Source: Holophagaceae bacterium
GTDB taxonomy: Bacteria; Acidobacteriota; Holophagae; Holophagales; Holophagaceae
NCBI GenBank assembly: GCA_017859995.1
Contig: JAFJUR010000006.1
Location: 1 to 36,886 of the forward strand
DNA: 36,886 nucleotides
Direction: 5' to 3'
Under the pieces are notes generated by a model, which was not told where the DNA came from, made no database searches, and worked only from the letters and a program-made list of their open reading frames with translations. This document shows positions 17,985 to 27,037 of the stretch, in pieces (position 1 is the stretch's first letter; each line of letters starts with the position of its first letter). The position numbers were made by a program, and so were the translations under genes.

Positions 17985-18503
17985 TCATACCCCGGCGGCG
18001 TTACCGTCGTCGGGGATCCCCATGGGCTCGGTGGCGCCGGCCACGCCGGTGAGGGCGCGGCGCAGGTAGCCCGCCTGTCCCAGGTGGAAGGCCAGGTGGG
18101 TTTCCAGGTGCACCAGCAACAGGCCCGTGGCGGGACGGTGGCCGCCCACGGCCACGGGATAGGGCGCCGCCAGGACCTCGGCGCGGAGGGCCGGAAGGCA
18201 GGCCTCCACCTCGGCCAGGGCCGCCTCGAGGCCCGCCACCACCTCGGCGCGGGTGCCCTCCCGCGTCGAGAATTCCAGGTCGCGCTGCCGGACGTAGCCG
18301 GTGCCGCCCAGCACGGTGCCCACGAAATGCCGCAGGTTCCCGGTGACGTGCAGGGCGAGGTTGCCGGCGCTGTTGGCGATGCCGGGCAGGGTGCGCCAGA
18401 GGGTGGCGTCGTCGGGGAAGGCTTCGACCTCCCGCATGAGGCAGCGGAGGTCGCGGCGGAACAGAACCAGGAGGTGGGCGGTGATGGAGGTCATGGCGTC
18501 CAT
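17985..18503 (-). CDS. DinB-family protein
   Basis: LVLFRRDLRCLMREVEAF...NSAGNLALHVTGNLRHFVGTVLGGTGYVRQRDLEF...LLVHLETHLAFHLGQAGYLRRAL, DinB-like His pattern. Confidence 0.85.
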   Translation of the reverse strand: MDAMTSITAHLLVLFRRDLRCLMREVEAFPDDATLWRTLPGIANSAGNLALHVTGNLRHFVGTVLGGTGYVRQRDLEFSTREGTRAEVVAGLEAALAEVEACLPALRAEVLAAPYPVAVGGHRPATGLLLVHLETHLAFHLGQAGYLRRALTGVAGATEPMGIPDDGNAAGV

Positions 18504-18537
18504 CCTAAACCCACGGGCCTTGTGTGATGCTCATGGC

Positions 18538-19449
18538 ATGGACCTTCAAGCGCTCCTCGACGACCTCGCCCGGGAATCCGCGCCCTTCGCCGCGGAGGGG
18601 AACGTGGCGGACTACATCCCCGCCCTGGCGGCCGTGGATCCGTCCCGCTTCGGCATCGCCCTGGCCACCATGGACGGCGCCCTGATCGGCAGCGGGGACT
18701 GGCGGGTGCCCTTCTCCATCCAGAGCGTCTCCAAGGCCTTCTCGCTGGCCCTGGTGCTGGCCCGGGACGGCGAGGCCCTGTGGAAGCGCGTGGGCCGAGA
18801 GCCCTCGGGCAACCCCTTCAATTCGCTGGTGCAGCTCGAATACGAGAAGGGCATTCCAAGGAATCCCTTCATCAACGCCGGGGCCTTGATCCTCATCGAC
18901 CGCCTGCTCAGCCTCACGGGAGACTCCCTGGGCACCCTGCGGGATTTCCTGCGCACGGAGAGCGGGCGGCCCAACGTGGACCTGGATCCGGAGGTGGCGG
19001 CTTCGGAGGCCGCCCACGGACACCGCAACGCGGCCCTCGCCCACTTCATGGCCAGCTGCGGCAACCTGGAGAACCCGGTGGAGCGCGTGCTCGACCACTA
19101 CTTCCGCCAGTGCGCGCTCACCATGAGCTGCGCCGACCTGGCGAAGGCGGGCCTCTTCCTGGCCAACCACGGCCTGCGGGCCGACGGCTCGCGGCTGCTG
19201 ACCCGCAGCGAAGCCAAGCGCATCAACGCGGTCATGCTCACCTGCGGCACCTACGACGCCGCCGGCGACTTCGCGTACCGCGTGGGCCTGCCAGGCAAGA
19301 GTGGCGTGGGCGGCGGTATCCTGGCGGTGCTGCCCGAGCGGGGCGTGCTCTGCGTCTGGAGCCCAGCCCTGGACCGCCACGGCAACAGCGTGGCCGGCGT
19401 GGAGGCGCTGGATCGCTTCACGACGCGAACAGGCTGGTCGGTGTTCTGA
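18538..19449 (+). CDS. glsA: Glutaminase
   Basis: GNVADYIPALAAVDPSRFGIALATMDG...FSIQSVSKAFSLALVL...EPSGNPFNSLVQLEYEKGIPRNPFINAGAL...GLPGKSGVGGGILAVLP. Confidence 0.96.
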   Translation: MDLQALLDDLARESAPFAAEGNVADYIPALAAVDPSRFGIALATMDGALIGSGDWRVPFSIQSVSKAFSLALVLARDGEALWKRVGREPSGNPFNSLVQLEYEKGIPRNPFINAGALILIDRLLSLTGDSLGTLRDFLRTESGRPNVDLDPEVAASEAAHGHRNAALAHFMASCGNLENPVERVLDHYFRQCALTMSCADLAKAGLFLANHGLRADGSRLLTRSEAKRINAVMLTCGTYDAAGDFAYRVGLPGKSGVGGGILAVLPERGVLCVWSPALDRHGNSVAGVEALDRFTTRTGWSVF

Positions 19450-19493
19450 TCACGAGCGAGCCCCGGATGGTGGAACCCGAACCGGATGGAGGC

Positions 19494-19823
19494 TCAGCCT
19501 TCCGTCTTCCGCGGGTGCAGAAGCCAGGCCGCCCAGGCGGTGAAGAGGGTCACGGCGCCGAGAATCGCGGCCAGGCGCAGCCAGGGCAATCCTTCGGCGA
19601 GGCGCTCCTGCACCCGCAGCCAGGCCATGCCCACCCAGGCGAGGGCTCCGGCCCAGAGCAGGGCGGCCAGGGTTGTCTGGAGGAGGACCCGTGGGACGAA
19701 CAGCAGCACCGTCAGCGCGAGGGCCACGGGCACGGCCGCCTGGAAGGGCAGGCCCAGGCGCAGGGACAGCGCCCCCAGCATGAGCAGGGCCAGGGCGGCG
19801 GGCAGGCGGCGAAGGACGAACAT
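19494..19823 (-). CDS. Small hypothetical membrane protein
   Basis: 109 aa, about four hydrophobic segments, good position between genes; no family recognised. Confidence 0.55.
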   Translation of the reverse strand: MFVLRRLPAALALLMLGALSLRLGLPFQAAVPVALALTVLLFVPRVLLQTTLAALLWAGALAWVGMAWLRVQERLAEGLPWLRLAAILGAVTLFTAWAAWLLHPRKTEG

Positions 19824-19871
19824 GGAGGCTCCGGCGACGGGACATCATACCGGGCCCCCTGGACCGCTGGA

Positions 19872-20840
19872 TTACGCGCCCCAGCGGATCCGCCAGCCCT
19901 CCCGCGCCTCCGGATCCAGGAAGGTCCAGGCCACGAAGCGGCTCTGCTTCTGGCCCTGGGCCATGGGCACGGTGCGGATCTCCGTGGCGCCGGCATGGCG
20001 CAGGGCCCGGTGCACGGCCGGCAGGCTCGCGGAGCTCGACAGCAGCGTGGTGAACCAGCGCACCCGCGGGGCGAGGGCCCGGCTCTCCTCGATCATGCGC
20101 CGCGTGAAGCCCACCTCGCCCCCCTCGCACCACAGCTCCGCCCCCTGGCCGCCGAAGTTCCGGCCCGCGCTGGCGCCGCGGCCCAGCTTCCGCCATTTCT
20201 CCTGGGCCGCTTCCCGCGCCGCCCACCGGGAAGCGTGGAAGGGTGGATTGCACAAGGTGAGGTCGAAGCGCTCCTCCGGCAGCACGACGCCCGCGAAGAT
20301 GGCCCCGGGCTCGGCCTGCCGGCGCAGGGCCAGGGCCTGGCCGAACGCTGGGTTCGCCGCCAGGATGCGGGCGGCGGAGGCCAGGGCCGCGGCGTCCACC
20401 TCCGTACCCACGAAGGTCCACCCGTATTCGGAGTGACCGATCAGCGGGTAGATCGCGTTGGCGCCCACGCCCACGTCCAGCACCCGCACCGTAGCGCCCC
20501 GGGGAATGACACCCCCGTTGCCCTCGGCCAGCAGGTCGGCCAGGTGGTGCAGGTAGTCGGCCCGGCCGGGGATGGGCGGGCAGAGGTAGCCCTCGGGGAT
20601 GTCCCAGCCGCGGATGCCGTAAGCCTCCTGCAGCAGGGCCCGGTTCAGGGCCTTCACCGCCATGGGGTCGGCGAAGGGGATGGTGGCGCCGCCGTGGGGC
20701 GCCCGCACGACATGGCGGCCCAGCTCGGGGCAGGCGGCCACCAGCTTCGGGAAGTCGTAGCCGCCGGCGTGGCGGTTGCGGGGATGCAGGCCCGGTTTGG
20801 CAGGTCGGGCTGGCACGGAGGAACGGGGGCGGGATCCCAT
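19872..20840 (-). CDS. rlmF: 23S rRNA (adenine(1618)-N(6))-methyltransferase RlmF-like
   Basis: [53 protein letters not shown]; catalytic [36 protein letters not shown]. Confidence 0.92.
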   Translation of the reverse strand: MGSRPRSSVPARPAKPGLHPRNRHAGGYDFPKLVAACPELGRHVVRAPHGGATIPFADPMAVKALNRALLQEAYGIRGWDIPEGYLCPPIPGRADYLHHLADLLAEGNGGVIPRGATVRVLDVGVGANAIYPLIGHSEYGWTFVGTEVDAAALASAARILAANPAFGQALALRRQAEPGAIFAGVVLPEERFDLTLCNPPFHASRWAAREAAQEKWRKLGRGASAGRNFGGQGAELWCEGGEVGFTRRMIEESRALAPRVRWFTTLLSSSASLPAVHRALRHAGATEIRTVPMAQGQKQSRFVAWTFLDPEAREGWRIRWGA

Positions 20841-20874
20841 CCGGCCAGTGTCCGATGGCTGGCGGTCCGGCGCA

Positions 20875-21477
20875 TCAGGGAAGTGGGCCTGGTTCCATCC
20901 TGGAAGGAGGCGGGGGCGCCGCGTCCAGTTCCGCGGCGCGGCGGCGGGTGATCCACCCGAACGCCGTCGCGGTGAAGGCGGTGAGCCAGGCCAGCGTGTA
21001 GGCCAGGGACCGTCCATGCCAGAGCCCGTCGAACCAGCGCATGAACTCGGTGGCCAGCACATTCACCTTGCCGCCGTAGATCTCCAGGTCGCGCAGGTAT
21101 TTCTTGGTGTCCATGGGGTCGTAGCCCAGCGGGTTGCCCGCGGCCGGGGCGGCGGTGAGGTAGACGAAGGCGGCGGCGCCGAAGCCCACGGCGAGGATGG
21201 CCAGGGTCATGCGGCGGATGCGGGTCCTGCGGGTGGCGGGATCGTGGCCCAGCAGGCCGTCGTACCAGGCCGGGGCCAGGTGCAGATCGGCTTCCCGGGC
21301 CAGGAGCGACCTCCGGATCTCCGCCAGGGTCTCGTCGGAAGGACCCAACCCCCGCCGCGCCAGTTCGGCCAGCGCCGCTTCCACGGCCTCCGCGCGGTAT
21401 TCCAGGGGCCGCGCCGCGTACCGCTGGAGATCCGCGTCCGGCAGGGCAGGCATGCGGTCGCGGAAGGAATCGGTCAT
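20875..21477 (-). CDS. Hypothetical membrane protein
   Basis: 200 aa, soluble N-terminus and two TM segments; overlaps the downstream end of 21474-21938 (ATGA). Confidence 0.6.
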   Translation of the reverse strand: MTDSFRDRMPALPDADLQRYAARPLEYRAEAVEAALAELARRGLGPSDETLAEIRRSLLAREADLHLAPAWYDGLLGHDPATRRTRIRRMTLAILAVGFGAAAFVYLTAAPAAGNPLGYDPMDTKKYLRDLEIYGGKVNVLATEFMRWFDGLWHGRSLAYTLAWLTAFTATAFGWITRRRAAELDAAPPPPSRMEPGPLP

Positions 21478-21938
21478 GGCTGGGGTGCCGTGGCGCGGTG
21501 CGCCTGGTTGCCGTTGTCCATGTCGGAGTGGATCAGCCAGCGCCCGTCGGCCTGCCGCTTGAGGGTGAGCGTGAACTTGCCCGCATCGGGACTGCCTGGC
21601 TTGCTGCTGTAGGCGCCGATGATGTGGCCGAGACCGCCCTCGACGGCGAAGGCCAGGGCGCGCAGGGCGAGGGGCCCGCCCGCCGTGGCGTAGGCCGCCT
21701 GGATGGCCGCCCGGCCCCGGACGGGCAGGCGGCCGCCGGTCAACACGAAGCCGTCCTCGGTGAAGAGCCTGCTGAGGGCGGCCGCGTCGCGGCGCTGCCA
21801 GGCCGTCTCGTAGTCGCGGAGCACGCGGTCAAGCTCAGGGGGCAGCTGGACCGAGGGGAGGCTGGCTTCCTGAACTGGCTGGGCCAGGAGTGGTGGGGCG
21901 GCCAGAAGCACTGGGAGCAGGTATCTCGACAGGGACAT
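21474..21938 (-). CDS. DUF4440/SgcJ-like NTF2-fold secreted protein
   Basis: Signal peptide MSLSRYLLPVLLAAPPLLAQ; VLRDYETAWQRRDAAALSRLFTEDGFVLTGGRLPVRGRAAIQAAYA. Confidence 0.82.
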   Translation of the reverse strand: MSLSRYLLPVLLAAPPLLAQPVQEASLPSVQLPPELDRVLRDYETAWQRRDAAALSRLFTEDGFVLTGGRLPVRGRAAIQAAYATAGGPLALRALAFAVEGGLGHIIGAYSSKPGSPDAGKFTLTLKRQADGRWLIHSDMDNGNQAHRATAPQP

Positions 21939-21974
21939 GGAGGCCTCGCGGAGCGGAAACGTGGCGCCCCGGGT

Positions 21975-22364
21975 TCAGGGCAGGTTGAGCTGCCAGGACA
22001 CGCCGAAGCGATCCTGCACCCAGGCGAAGCGCCGGCTGAAGCCGTAGTCGCCGGCGGGCATGAGCACCTGGCCGTCCTCTCCAAGCTGGGCGAAGGCCTG
22101 GTCCAGACCGGCCTCGCTGTCGCAGTCCACGAAGAGGGAGATCGAGGGCGTGAAGGTGAAGGCGTGGACCGGGGGGCTGTCCACGCACATGAGCCGAGTG
22201 CCATAGAGGTCGAGGATGGCCCGCTTGACGGTGCTCTCCCGGCCCGGCTCCCCGGCCCCGTACCGATCCATGGATTCGATCCGGGATCCCGGGAAGACCG
22301 AGGCGTAGAAGGCCATGGCCTCCTCGGCCTGGCCGGTGAACATGAGGAACGTCGTGACCTTCAT
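21975..22364 (-). CDS. VOC-family (PhnB-like) protein
   Basis: MKVTTFLMFTGQAEEAMAFYASVFPGSRIESMDRYGAGEPG...FAWVQDRFGVSWQLNLP. Confidence 0.9.
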   Translation of the reverse strand: MKVTTFLMFTGQAEEAMAFYASVFPGSRIESMDRYGAGEPGRESTVKRAILDLYGTRLMCVDSPPVHAFTFTPSISLFVDCDSEAGLDQAFAQLGEDGQVLMPAGDYGFSRRFAWVQDRFGVSWQLNLP

Positions 22365-22500
22365 GGGAACTCCTCCAGGTTGGGGTGGCCCGTGATGACC
22401 TTCAGCTTGAACGTCCCGCGATGGATGCGCCACTGGGTCGGTGGCGAGCCCGTCCGTGCCGGCCAAGGGCGCGTCTCGATCAAGCCGTGAGGAACCAAGG

Positions 22501-22920
22501 TCAGCTTCGGCGGGCCCACACAACCCGGGACACCCCCAGGGCCAGGCCGAGGCACAGGGGCGAATAGAGGTATGAATCGAAGGTCGCGAAGCGGGTGCCC
22601 CTGACGCGCTTGAAGAATCCCACCAGCCGGAAGTCGCCGATGGCGCGGGCCAGGAAGATCAGGGCCAGGGCGCAGCCGGCCAGATCCAGGAGGCCCGCCC
22701 GCAGGGGGAGGCTCACCCACCCGGCCAGCACGGCCACGAGACCCGCGCAGGCGAAGAGCCCCGCGCCCACCACCAGGGTGGCCCCTTTCGAGGGCAGGAA
22801 GGCCGGGCGGCCCTCCACCTCGGGAAGGGCCGCCGCCAGGCCGAATCGGCCCCCGAGGAGCCAGTAGACGTGGAGCGCGCCGAGGGCCGCGAAGGTGGCG
22901 ATGAGCATCGCAGGAAGCAT
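22501..22920 (-). CDS. DUF3995-like membrane protein
   Basis: 139 aa; AALGALHVYWLLGGRFG...RAIGDFRLVGFFKRVRGTRFATFDSYLYSPLCLGLA. Confidence 0.85.
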   Translation of the reverse strand: MLPAMLIATFAALGALHVYWLLGGRFGLAAALPEVEGRPAFLPSKGATLVVGAGLFACAGLVAVLAGWVSLPLRAGLLDLAGCALALIFLARAIGDFRLVGFFKRVRGTRFATFDSYLYSPLCLGLALGVSRVVWARRS

Positions 22921-23016
22921 GGGCGGTCACTCCAGAAGCCGGGCTGGAAGCATCCTCCCAGTCGGGATGAGTCTGGACAAGGGCGGCGCCCCCGCGGAAG
23001 GGAGTAACCTCATCCC

Positions 23017-23388
23017 ATGCACGTGTCCGACCGCGCGTTTCGCAGACTGGTGGACGAGGCGCTGGCCCTCGTTCCCGGGGAGTTCCGGCCCTACCTCGAA
23101 GGCGTCCCCGTGATCATCGAGGACTGGGCGCCGGACGACGTGCTCGACGACCTGGGCGTGCCCGAGGATGACACGCTCTACGGGCTCTACTCGGGCCGGG
23201 CGCTCACGGAGGGCCCCCCGGAGCCGGGGGATCTGCCGCCCCGCATCACGCTCTACCGCGGACCGCTGTTGGAGGACTGCGTGGACGAGGAGGACCTCCG
23301 CGAGGAGATCGCCACGACGGTCATCCACGAGATCGCCCACCACTTCGGCATCGACGAGGCGCGCCTGGAGGAGCTGGGCTGGGGCTGA
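23017..23388 (+). CDS. Minimal zincin metallopeptidase-family protein
   Basis: EIATTVIHEIAHHFGIDEARLEELGWG (HExxHxxGxD) and ITLYRGPLLEDC. Confidence 0.88.
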   Translation: MHVSDRAFRRLVDEALALVPGEFRPYLEGVPVIIEDWAPDDVLDDLGVPEDDTLYGLYSGRALTEGPPEPGDLPPRITLYRGPLLEDCVDEEDLREEIATTVIHEIAHHFGIDEARLEELGWG

Positions 23389-23397
23389 AGTCCGCGG

Positions 23398-24189
23398 CTA
23401 GAACGTCTTCAGGATGGCGCCGCGCTTTTCCTTGTACTCGGCTTCCGTGATCAGGTTCTCGTCGCGGAGCTGCTTGAGCGCGCGCAGCTTCTGGATCTGC
23501 GCCTCGTAGAAGGCGGGATCCCGCAGGCCTGGCGGAGTGGGCTGGGCGGCCGAGACGGGAACCGGGGCCGCCGCCGGGGCGGTGGCTGGCGTGGTGCCTG
23601 TGGCAGGCGCGGCGAGGGGCAGTGCCAGCCAGTCGGCGCGGAGCGCGCGGGCGCCGGGGGCCTGGAGCTTCACGGCCGAGGCGGCCTTGCGGGCGCCGTA
23701 GGCGAAGTCGGGCAGGGTGCGGTCCGCGGAATAGCGGCCCATGAAATCGAGGCGCGCGTCGTGGACGAGGAGGTTCAGGGCGCCCTCGCGCACGAAGAGG
23801 CGGGCCGTGAGGCCCAGGGCGGGATCCATGAAGCCCCCGCCCCGCCGGGAGGTGCTGAGGAGCACCAGGTCTTCGCCGGGCCGCGCCAGGGCGAAGGCTT
23901 CCGAGAGGGCCTTGGCGAGCCCCTTCAGCTCGGCCTGCTCGAACAGCGGGGCCTCCTGGCCATCCGACAGGAGTTTCACGGAACCGAGAACCTCCACCAG
24001 GGCGGCTTCCGTCAGGGGGGCCGGGTGGGTGCTCGGCTCGGCGCCGGCCTCGGCGGGCACGCGTTTCACCCAGGTGAAGTTGGCGAGCTTCCACTGCGTC
24101 TGGTCCGGTTCGCCAGCGCAGGCCGGAAGGCCTCCGGCCAGGGCGAGCGTCAGCATCATGGCCGGAATCATCCAATCCTTGTGTCGCAT
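23398..24189 (-). CDS. Secreted/lipoprotein-like protein with C-terminal SHOCT-like domain
   Basis: MRHKDWMIPAMMLTLALAGGLPACAG; C-terminal FYEAQIQKLRALKQLRDENLITEAEYKEKRGAILKTF. Confidence 0.75.
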   Translation of the reverse strand: MRHKDWMIPAMMLTLALAGGLPACAGEPDQTQWKLANFTWVKRVPAEAGAEPSTHPAPLTEAALVEVLGSVKLLSDGQEAPLFEQAELKGLAKALSEAFALARPGEDLVLLSTSRRGGGFMDPALGLTARLFVREGALNLLVHDARLDFMGRYSADRTLPDFAYGARKAASAVKLQAPGARALRADWLALPLAAPATGTTPATAPAAAPVPVSAAQPTPPGLRDPAFYEAQIQKLRALKQLRDENLITEAEYKEKRGAILKTF

Positions 24190-24277
24190 GCGGTCTTCCC
24201 CGTGGCAGCTGTCCCCTTCAGGATAGCCGCTCCGGCAGGCAAGGAATTCCCGTGCGGGGGGGCCGGGCAGGCTGGCT

Positions 24278-25210
24278 ATGCTGGTCGATCCGGCCCGGCG
24301 GGCCGTGCGGGGGCAGGCCTTGGCCAATCGATTCTGGTCCACCTTCAAGGGCGCCTTCGCCAGCTCGGTGCTGGCGGCGAACGCCATGGCCATCTTCTCG
24401 GGCATGATCCCGGTGGCCCTCGTGAAGCTGGCCCTCCCCTTTGGCGCTGTGCGGCGGGGGGCCGACCGGATCCTCAACGCCCTGGCCGAGGGGTGGATCG
24501 CCGTGAACGGCTGGTGGATGGCCGCGGTGCAGCGCATCCGCTGGGACGTGGCGGGACTGGAGGGCCTGCGGCGCCGGGGCTGGTACCTGGTGAGCAGCAA
24601 CCACCAGAGCTGGGTGGACATCCTGGTCCTGCAGAAGGTCTTCCACCGCCGCGTGCCCTTCCTGAAGTTCTTCCTCAAGCGCCAGCTGCTCTACGTGCCA
24701 GTCATGGGGCTCGCCTGGTGGGCCCTGGATTTCCCGTTCATGAAGCGGCGGAGCGGCAGCCGCACTGCGGATCTGGCCACGGCGCGGAAGGCCTGCGAGA
24801 AGTTCCGCGAGATTCCCACCTCGGTGATGAACTTCCTGGAGGGCACCCGGTTCAGCCATGCGAAGAAGGCCGCCCAGCAGTCACCCTACCGCCACCTGCT
24901 GAAGCCCAAGGCGGGCGGCCTCGCCACGGCGCTGAGCGCCATGGGCGAGCGCTTCGACGCCCTGCTGGACGTCACCATCGTCTACCCCGATGGCGTCCCC
25001 AGCTTCTGGGATCTGCTCTCGGGCAAGGTCCGGCAGGTGGTGGTGAGGGTGCGGGAGCTGGAAATCCCCCGGGACCTGCTGGGCGGCGACTACGAGGGCG
25101 ACCCGGCCTTCCGCGCCCGCATGCAGGCATGGGTCCGGGCCATGTGGGCCGAGAAGGACCGCCGCATCGAGGAACTCACCCCCTCCCTGGGCGATCCTGC
25201 GGAAGCCTGA
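24278..25210 (+). CDS. 1-acyl-sn-glycerol-3-phosphate acyltransferase (PlsC/YihG-like)
   Basis: LVSSNHQSWVDILVLQKVF (HX4D), FPFMKRRS, VMNFLEGTRFSHAKK. Confidence 0.9.
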   Translation: MLVDPARRAVRGQALANRFWSTFKGAFASSVLAANAMAIFSGMIPVALVKLALPFGAVRRGADRILNALAEGWIAVNGWWMAAVQRIRWDVAGLEGLRRRGWYLVSSNHQSWVDILVLQKVFHRRVPFLKFFLKRQLLYVPVMGLAWWALDFPFMKRRSGSRTADLATARKACEKFREIPTSVMNFLEGTRFSHAKKAAQQSPYRHLLKPKAGGLATALSAMGERFDALLDVTIVYPDGVPSFWDLLSGKVRQVVVRVRELEIPRDLLGGDYEGDPAFRARMQAWVRAMWAEKDRRIEELTPSLGDPAEA

Positions 25211-26905
25211 TCAGATCAGGAGCAGCGTGCCGAAGAGCGAGCCGAGCACCGGAGGCCGCCCGGGCAGGCGCTCCTCGTAGAGCCCCGCCAGGCCCGCATC
25301 CGGGTGGTACTGCCCCGGGGGCGCGGGCTGAAGGTCGTGGAAGCAGACCTGGGCGCAGAGGTTGGAGGTGAGGGCCGCTTCGTCCCCGGCCTTGATCTGC
25401 GCGGTGCTGAAGACCCGCGAGGCGGCCTTGTGGTGGCGCAGGCGCTTGCGGATGCGGTCGAAGAGGTTCGCGTAGTCGTCGAGGGGCATGGGCGCGCCCA
25501 GGCGCTCCAGGCGGTCCAGCGTGGCGAACACGTGGAGCAGCACCTGCACCGGGAGGCGGGTGGGGGAATCGCCGTCCCGCAGCCGCGCGTGGATGGCGGC
25601 GAAGGCGTCGATGGGGCCCTGGATCTTCGCCTTGGAAAAGCTCGCGGCATGGGCCAGGTGCAGGCCGAACAGCAGTGTGGTGCCGCGGTCGCCCAGGTCG
25701 TAGGGGGCCGACTGGGATGCCTCCAGCACCGTCTCGAGCGCCTGGCGGATGAATCGGTCCATGAGGATGCCGGGCGCGAAGTTGCGGACCCTCGCGGCGT
25801 GGGTGAGCACCAGGGCCAGACGGAAGAACTGGCCGTCGCGGATGCGCAGGTCCTGCAGCAGGTCGGTCTGGAGGCGGAGGACGGCCTCGAAGCGCCGGAC
25901 CCGCTGCTCCATCAGCTCCTCGTCGCCCAGGAGGCCGCCGTCGGCCAGGAAGAAATCCACCGCGTAGGGCAGCCGCCAGCCGGAGGCGGCGACCGTGAAG
26001 GGCAGCAGGGCCTGCATGCGGTGCAGGACGGCGCCGAGGCGTTCGCGGCTGCACCAGAGGTAGGCGCGCTTGGGCTCTTCCCGGGAGGCGCGGAGCAGCC
26101 GCACGAGGAATCCGATCTTGGCGCGGAGCGGCTGGAGCTCGGCGAAATGGGGGATGCGCTCGAAGGCGTCCAGCAGGCTCTCATACTCGCCCATGATCGC
26201 GGACGGCCGCTCGCCCCGGGCCGTGCGGTCCATCAGGAACGTGAGGAGGCCGGAGGGATCCTCCTTGAAGTGGGCGTAGCTCCCCCCGCGGTGGCTGGTG
26301 CCGAAGGCCGCCTGGAGGGCAGCGTCCAGCAGGTCGATCACCGGCGCCTCGGGCAGGGCGGCCTCTCCGGCGGGCGTCAGCCGGAAGAAACCCCTCCCCT
26401 CGACCTGGGTGCCGGCAGGCGTCTGCTTCTGGGCCTGGTCGATCTCCCGGTCCGTCGCCGCCAGGCGGTCGAGGCATTCCCGCCCCTCCACCTGCAGGTA
26501 GTCGTGGATGCGCTCCAGGTGGGCCACCACGTCCGGGGGGCCCTTCACGCCCCGCACCTGGATCTTCAGGAGCTCGAGAAGGTGGAACAGCTGGATGGCG
26601 TCCGGGTCCTCCGGACCGGGGCCCGCCGAGGCTCCCATGGGCAGGAGGCCGGCGAAGCGGGATTTCGGCACGAGGCGCCGCTGGAGGCGATCCGCGCAGC
26701 CCTTGGCCTCCACGATGTTCCGGTGGACCTCCTGGAGGGTTTCATACCGCACCTCCAGGCTGGCCTGCAGGGGACGCTCGTCCTTGAAGATCAACCCCTG
26801 GGCGAGGAGGTCCTCCAGGCCCTCGGCGCCGACGGCCTCCAGGCGCACCGTTTCGGAGGCGGCCAGCACCTTGAGGCAGTCGAGCCGGGTGGAAGGGGTC
26901 TGCAT
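25211..26905 (-). CDS. Hypothetical protein, 564 aa, no recognised domain
   Basis: Intact ORF starting MQTPSTRLDCLKVLAASETVRLEAVGAEGLEDLLAQGLIF; protein-like composition; internal GRGFFRLTPAGEAALPE resembles a winged-helix wing. Confidence 0.7.
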   Translation of the reverse strand: MQTPSTRLDCLKVLAASETVRLEAVGAEGLEDLLAQGLIFKDERPLQASLEVRYETLQEVHRNIVEAKGCADRLQRRLVPKSRFAGLLPMGASAGPGPEDPDAIQLFHLLELLKIQVRGVKGPPDVVAHLERIHDYLQVEGRECLDRLAATDREIDQAQKQTPAGTQVEGRGFFRLTPAGEAALPEAPVIDLLDAALQAAFGTSHRGGSYAHFKEDPSGLLTFLMDRTARGERPSAIMGEYESLLDAFERIPHFAELQPLRAKIGFLVRLLRASREEPKRAYLWCSRERLGAVLHRMQALLPFTVAASGWRLPYAVDFFLADGGLLGDEELMEQRVRRFEAVLRLQTDLLQDLRIRDGQFFRLALVLTHAARVRNFAPGILMDRFIRQALETVLEASQSAPYDLGDRGTTLLFGLHLAHAASFSKAKIQGPIDAFAAIHARLRDGDSPTRLPVQVLLHVFATLDRLERLGAPMPLDDYANLFDRIRKRLRHHKAASRVFSTAQIKAGDEAALTSNLCAQVCFHDLQPAPPGQYHPDAGLAGLYEERLPGRPPVLGSLFGTLLLI

Positions 26906-26981
26906 GGTGCTTTCAGGATGCTCCGTGTACGGACAGTGGGTCTCAGCATGTCATCGGTTCGGCCCGGCCGCGACCCAAGTA

Positions 26982-27017
26982 CGGAACAGGGGCACCGATG
27001 ACGGCGCCCCTGTTCCG
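26982..27017. other. Long hairpin downstream of serC
   Basis: CGGAACAGGGGC-A-CCG-ATGA-CGG-C-GCCCCTGTTCCG: 12-bp plus 3-bp stem; no U-run on either side. Confidence 0.75.
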
Positions 27018-27037
27018 GTCTCTGAAGGGTCCCAGGC

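Noticed and set aside
18780-20951. 723-aa plus-strand ORF overlapping glutaminase and RlmF
   Set aside because: Out of frame with glsA and antisense to RlmF; repetitive Gly/Arg/Pro composition.
25304-27001. 565-aa plus-strand ORF opposite the 564-aa hypothetical protein
   Set aside because: One of the two must be a shadow. The minus ORF has normal composition and hydrophobic/helical periodicity, whereas the plus ORF is Gly/Val/Glu/His-rich. Not fully certain without comparison.
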